From Desulfobacter sp. (lineage in GTDB: Bacteria > Desulfobacterota > Desulfobacteria > Desulfobacterales > Desulfobacteraceae): 64,000 nt of DNA. Shown piece by piece: positions 62,150 through 64,000 of the stretch; positions within the stretch are counted from its first letter, which is position 1; every line of letters begins with the position of its first letter. A program made the translations under genes and the position numbers. The notes under the pieces are model-generated. The model worked only from the letters and a program-made list of their open reading frames with translations, was not told where the DNA came from and searched no databases. Location: assembly GCA_028768525.1 (NCBI GenBank), contig CP054837.1, positions 5,870,001-5,934,000 on the forward strand, in the 5' to 3' direction.

Positions 62150-62204
62150 GGTTCTGCCCGGTAAACCGGGATCTGAATGGAGATGGAAAACTCATGCGCC
62201 GGGC

Positions 62205-62918
62205 TTAATTGGGAACTGCTGCAGGAGTGAGGCTGCGCCCCGAAAGCCAGACTGCCTCCGGGACGGAGGCGGCCACTGAACGGTTGAGTATATTCAGAAA
62301 ATTGTCCCTGGACATTTCCCTGGCCCCCATGCTTAGGAGGTGGTCTGTGGTGACCTGGCAGTCAATCATGTCAAATTTGTATTGTGCCAGGTGGTCGGCC
62401 AGGGCCACCAGGGCGATTTTGGAGGCATCGGTCCGGCGGCTGAACATGGATTCTCCAAAAAAGGAGCGGCCAAGACTGACTCCGTAAAGCCCTCCCACAA
62501 GAGAATCACCCTGCCAGGCCTCTATGGAGTGGGCATAGCCCATGTGGTGGAGCGTGATATAGGCTTCTATCATTTCGTCCACCAGCCAGGTGCCTTCTTC
62601 TTCTTTGCTCCGGGGTTGGGAGCAGGCAGCAATGGTCTGCTCAAAGTCGGTGTTTACTCTGATGTCAAACGGGTGTTTTTTGATTTTCTTTTTCAGGCTG
62701 CGTGAAATCCTGACACCGGTAGGTGCCAGTACCAGCCTGGGATCGGGGGACCACCAGAGGATGGGCTCGTTATGGGAAAACCAGGGGAAAATACCGTTTT
62801 GGTAGGCAAGAATCAGGCGCTGGGGGGTAAGGTCTCCTCCGATACAGAGGAGACCGTCTGATCTTGCCAGCCAGGCCGGCGGAAATTCAATTCGTTCCGA
62901 TAACCTGAACAGGGGCAT
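62205..62918 (-). CDS. aat: Leucyl/phenylalanyl-tRNA-protein transferase
   Basis: This 237-residue enzyme adds Leu or Phe to the N-terminus of proteins with basic ends, marking them for ClpS/ClpAP. FPWFSHNEPILWWSPDPR and GGLYGVSLGRSFFGESMFSR are hallmark stretches. The ATG overlaps the clpA stop (TAATG), so the adaptor enzyme and the unfoldase are co-expressed, a functional pair in the N-end rule pathway. Confidence 0.93.
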   Translation of the reverse strand: MPLFRLSERIEFPPAWLARSDGLLCIGGDLTPQRLILAYQNGIFPWFSHNEPILWWSPDPRLVLAPTGVRISRSLKKKIKKHPFDIRVNTDFEQTIAACSQPRSKEEEGTWLVDEMIEAYITLHHMGYAHSIEAWQGDSLVGGLYGVSLGRSFFGESMFSRRTDASKIALVALADHLAQYKFDMIDCQVTTDHLLSMGAREMSRDNFLNILNRSVAASVPEAVWLSGRSLTPAAVPN

Positions 62919-64000
62919 TATGCCGATTTGAAATTAAAGGTCAGTTCGTCGTTCTTTAGGCCGATGGACAGTTTACCGCCTTTTTCCAGCTTGCCGAAAA
63001 GGATTTCATCCGTGAGTTTGTCCTTGATGGTGGTCTGGATCAGGCGGCTCAGGGGGCGGGCACCGAATTTGGGGTCGTACCCCTTCCGGGCCAGATGGGT
63101 CCGTGCTTTGGCAGAATAGGTAAGGGTAATATCCTTGGCCTTGAGCATGGTCTTAAGTTCCCTCATATTCTTGTCGACGATGAGTTCCATGACCTGTTCG
63201 GACAGGTGGTTGAACTGAACGATGCCGTCCAGCCTGTTTCTGAATTCCGGGCTGAAGGTTTTTTCCACGGCCTTGAATCCTTTGGTGTCGGCGTTGGCGG
63301 TTTGGGAGCCGAAGCCGATGGCGTTGGCACTCATTTCCCTAGCACCGGCATTGGAGGTCATGATGATGATGACGTTTCTGAAATCGGCGGACTTGCCGTT
63401 GTTGTCGGTTAGCGTGGCATAGTCCATGACCTGCAGCAGGATATTATACAGGTCCATATGGGCCTTTTCTATTTCATCAAGCAGGAGCACAGAATGGGGG
63501 TATTTCCGGATACTGTCCGTGAGGATGCCGCCCTGGTCGAAGCCGACATACCCGGGAGGGGCGCCGATGAGTCTGGATACGGCATGTTTTTCCATATATT
63601 CGCTCATGTCAAACCGCAGGAATTCGATGCCCATGTTGGCAGCCAGCTGTTTGGCCACCTCGGTTTTGCCCACGCCGGTGGGGCCCATGAACAGAAAGGA
63701 ACCGATGGGCCTGTCCGGTGCCGCAAGGCCGGCCCGGGAACGCTTGATGGCCGTCGCCAGGGTGTGGATGGCGTCGTCCTGGCCGTAAATCACGTTGAAC
63801 AACCTGTCCGGCAGGGATTCAAGGTTGGCCTTATCCGCCGACGTGACGCTGGTGACAGGAACCTTGGCGATTTTTGCCACGATGTTTTCAATGTCTTTGG
63901 TGCTGACGTTTTTGCGTCTCCCGTCACCTTTGAGCCTGAGAAAGGCACCGGTTTCGTCCAGTACGTCAATGGCCTTATCCGGCAAGAATCTGTCATTGAT
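62918..64000 (-). CDS. clpA: ATP-dependent Clp protease ATP-binding subunit ClpA, partial
   Basis: The C-terminal ~360 residues of a AAA+ unfoldase, cut by the right edge; the frame stays open to base 64000. The second ATPase module is present: Walker A GPTGVGKT, sensor-related RFDMSEYMEKHAVSRLIGAPPGYVG and LLLDEIEKAH (Walker B). The end has GAREMSANAIGF and LSRLIQTTIKDKL. It unfolds substrates for ClpP. ClpA is favoured over ClpB or ClpC by the overlapping aat gene and C-terminal length. The start is outside the window. Confidence 0.92.
   Translation of the reverse strand: MNDRFLPDKAIDVLDETGAFLRLKGDGRRKNVSTKDIENIVAKIAKVPVTSVTSADKANLESLPDRLFNVIYGQDDAIHTLATAIKRSRAGLAAPDRPIGSFLFMGPTGVGKTEVAKQLAANMGIEFLRFDMSEYMEKHAVSRLIGAPPGYVGFDQGGILTDSIRKYPHSVLLLDEIEKAHMDLYNILLQVMDYATLTDNNGKSADFRNVIIIMTSNAGAREMSANAIGFGSQTANADTKGFKAVEKTFSPEFRNRLDGIVQFNHLSEQVMELIVDKNMRELKTMLKAKDITLTYSAKARTHLARKGYDPKFGARPLSRLIQTTIKDKLTDEILFGKLEKGGKLSIGLKNDELTFNFKSA

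Overview
The window is a 64 kb piece of a bacterial chromosome that looks like a sulfate-reducing Desulfobacterota (probably Desulfobacteraceae). This is inferred from the gene repertoire: futalosine-route menaquinone genes, an MglA/Roadblock/DUF4388 signalling set, a PUFA-type synthase and a twin-arginine TRAP-type binding protein. There is no species-level marker other than the rRNA fragment. The sequence is mostly dense, well-behaved coding DNA. One AT-richer accessory stretch lies at about 37.75-43.1 kb.

Layout. (1) 1-1058: the 3' end of an rRNA operon (23S tail, spacer with a long imperfect inverted repeat, 5S, terminator). (2) 1342-10225: two convergent gene runs that together encode an MglA-type small GTPase, four separately encoded Roadblock/LC7-like proteins, a large acidic protein, two DUF4388 proteins (one with a receiver domain), a winged-helix-like protein and a Cache-HAMP membrane sensor with no output domain. 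Two of these proteins share an N-terminal zinc ribbon of identical spacing, and three share a short Lys-rich/aromatic C-terminal tail. I regard this as the best candidate for an undescribed multi-protein system (polarity or surface signalling). (3) 10551-26054, all on the minus strand: a 2547-residue PUFA-like synthase (KS-AT-ACP-ACP-KR-DH plus two PfaC-type hot-dog domains) with a PfaD-type enoyl reductase, a 950-residue hybrid histidine kinase, XerD, and a formylglycine-enzyme-fold protein carrying about 270 residues of acidic repeats.

(4) 26239-33068, plus strand: a ParA-like ATPase, a small acidic protein and a coiled-coil/zinc-finger protein run directly into mqnE, mqnC, an aminofutalosine-deaminase-like amidohydrolase and mqnA. 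These make the early futalosine-route menaquinone intermediates; mqnB and mqnD are not in the window. (5) 33084-37750: an orphan Tat-exported TRAP-type binding protein behind a palindromic promoter, a cytosolic histidine kinase, tRNA-Pro, purA, tadA, and divergently tRNA-Arg(ACG), the usual bacterial substrate of TadA. (6) 37751-43118: accessory region directly 3' of tRNA-Arg with an IS3-family element, a PEGA lipoprotein, an amidohydrolase, a 55-residue exported protein with a PEP-CTERM-like tail, and a uracil-DNA-glycosylase-like protein.

(7) 43223-64000: mainly housekeeping and conserved genes. They include an archaeal-type tRNA-Thr editing domain, an EamA transporter, a DUF4037-DUF4125 protein, a possible DUF89-like protein, a J-domain protein, a YfcE-type phosphoesterase, an M48 protease, IHF alpha, purB, a receiver/HD-GYP regulator, AMMECR1, a TrpR-like repressor, a Nudix protein, an ornithine cyclodeaminase-like enzyme, two identical tRNA-Gly genes, an epimerase, a YihY membrane protein, an HDOD protein, a nitroreductase, FxsA, Aat and the C-terminal part of ClpA running off the right edge. 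Assignments rest on reading motifs by eye; no database search was possible.
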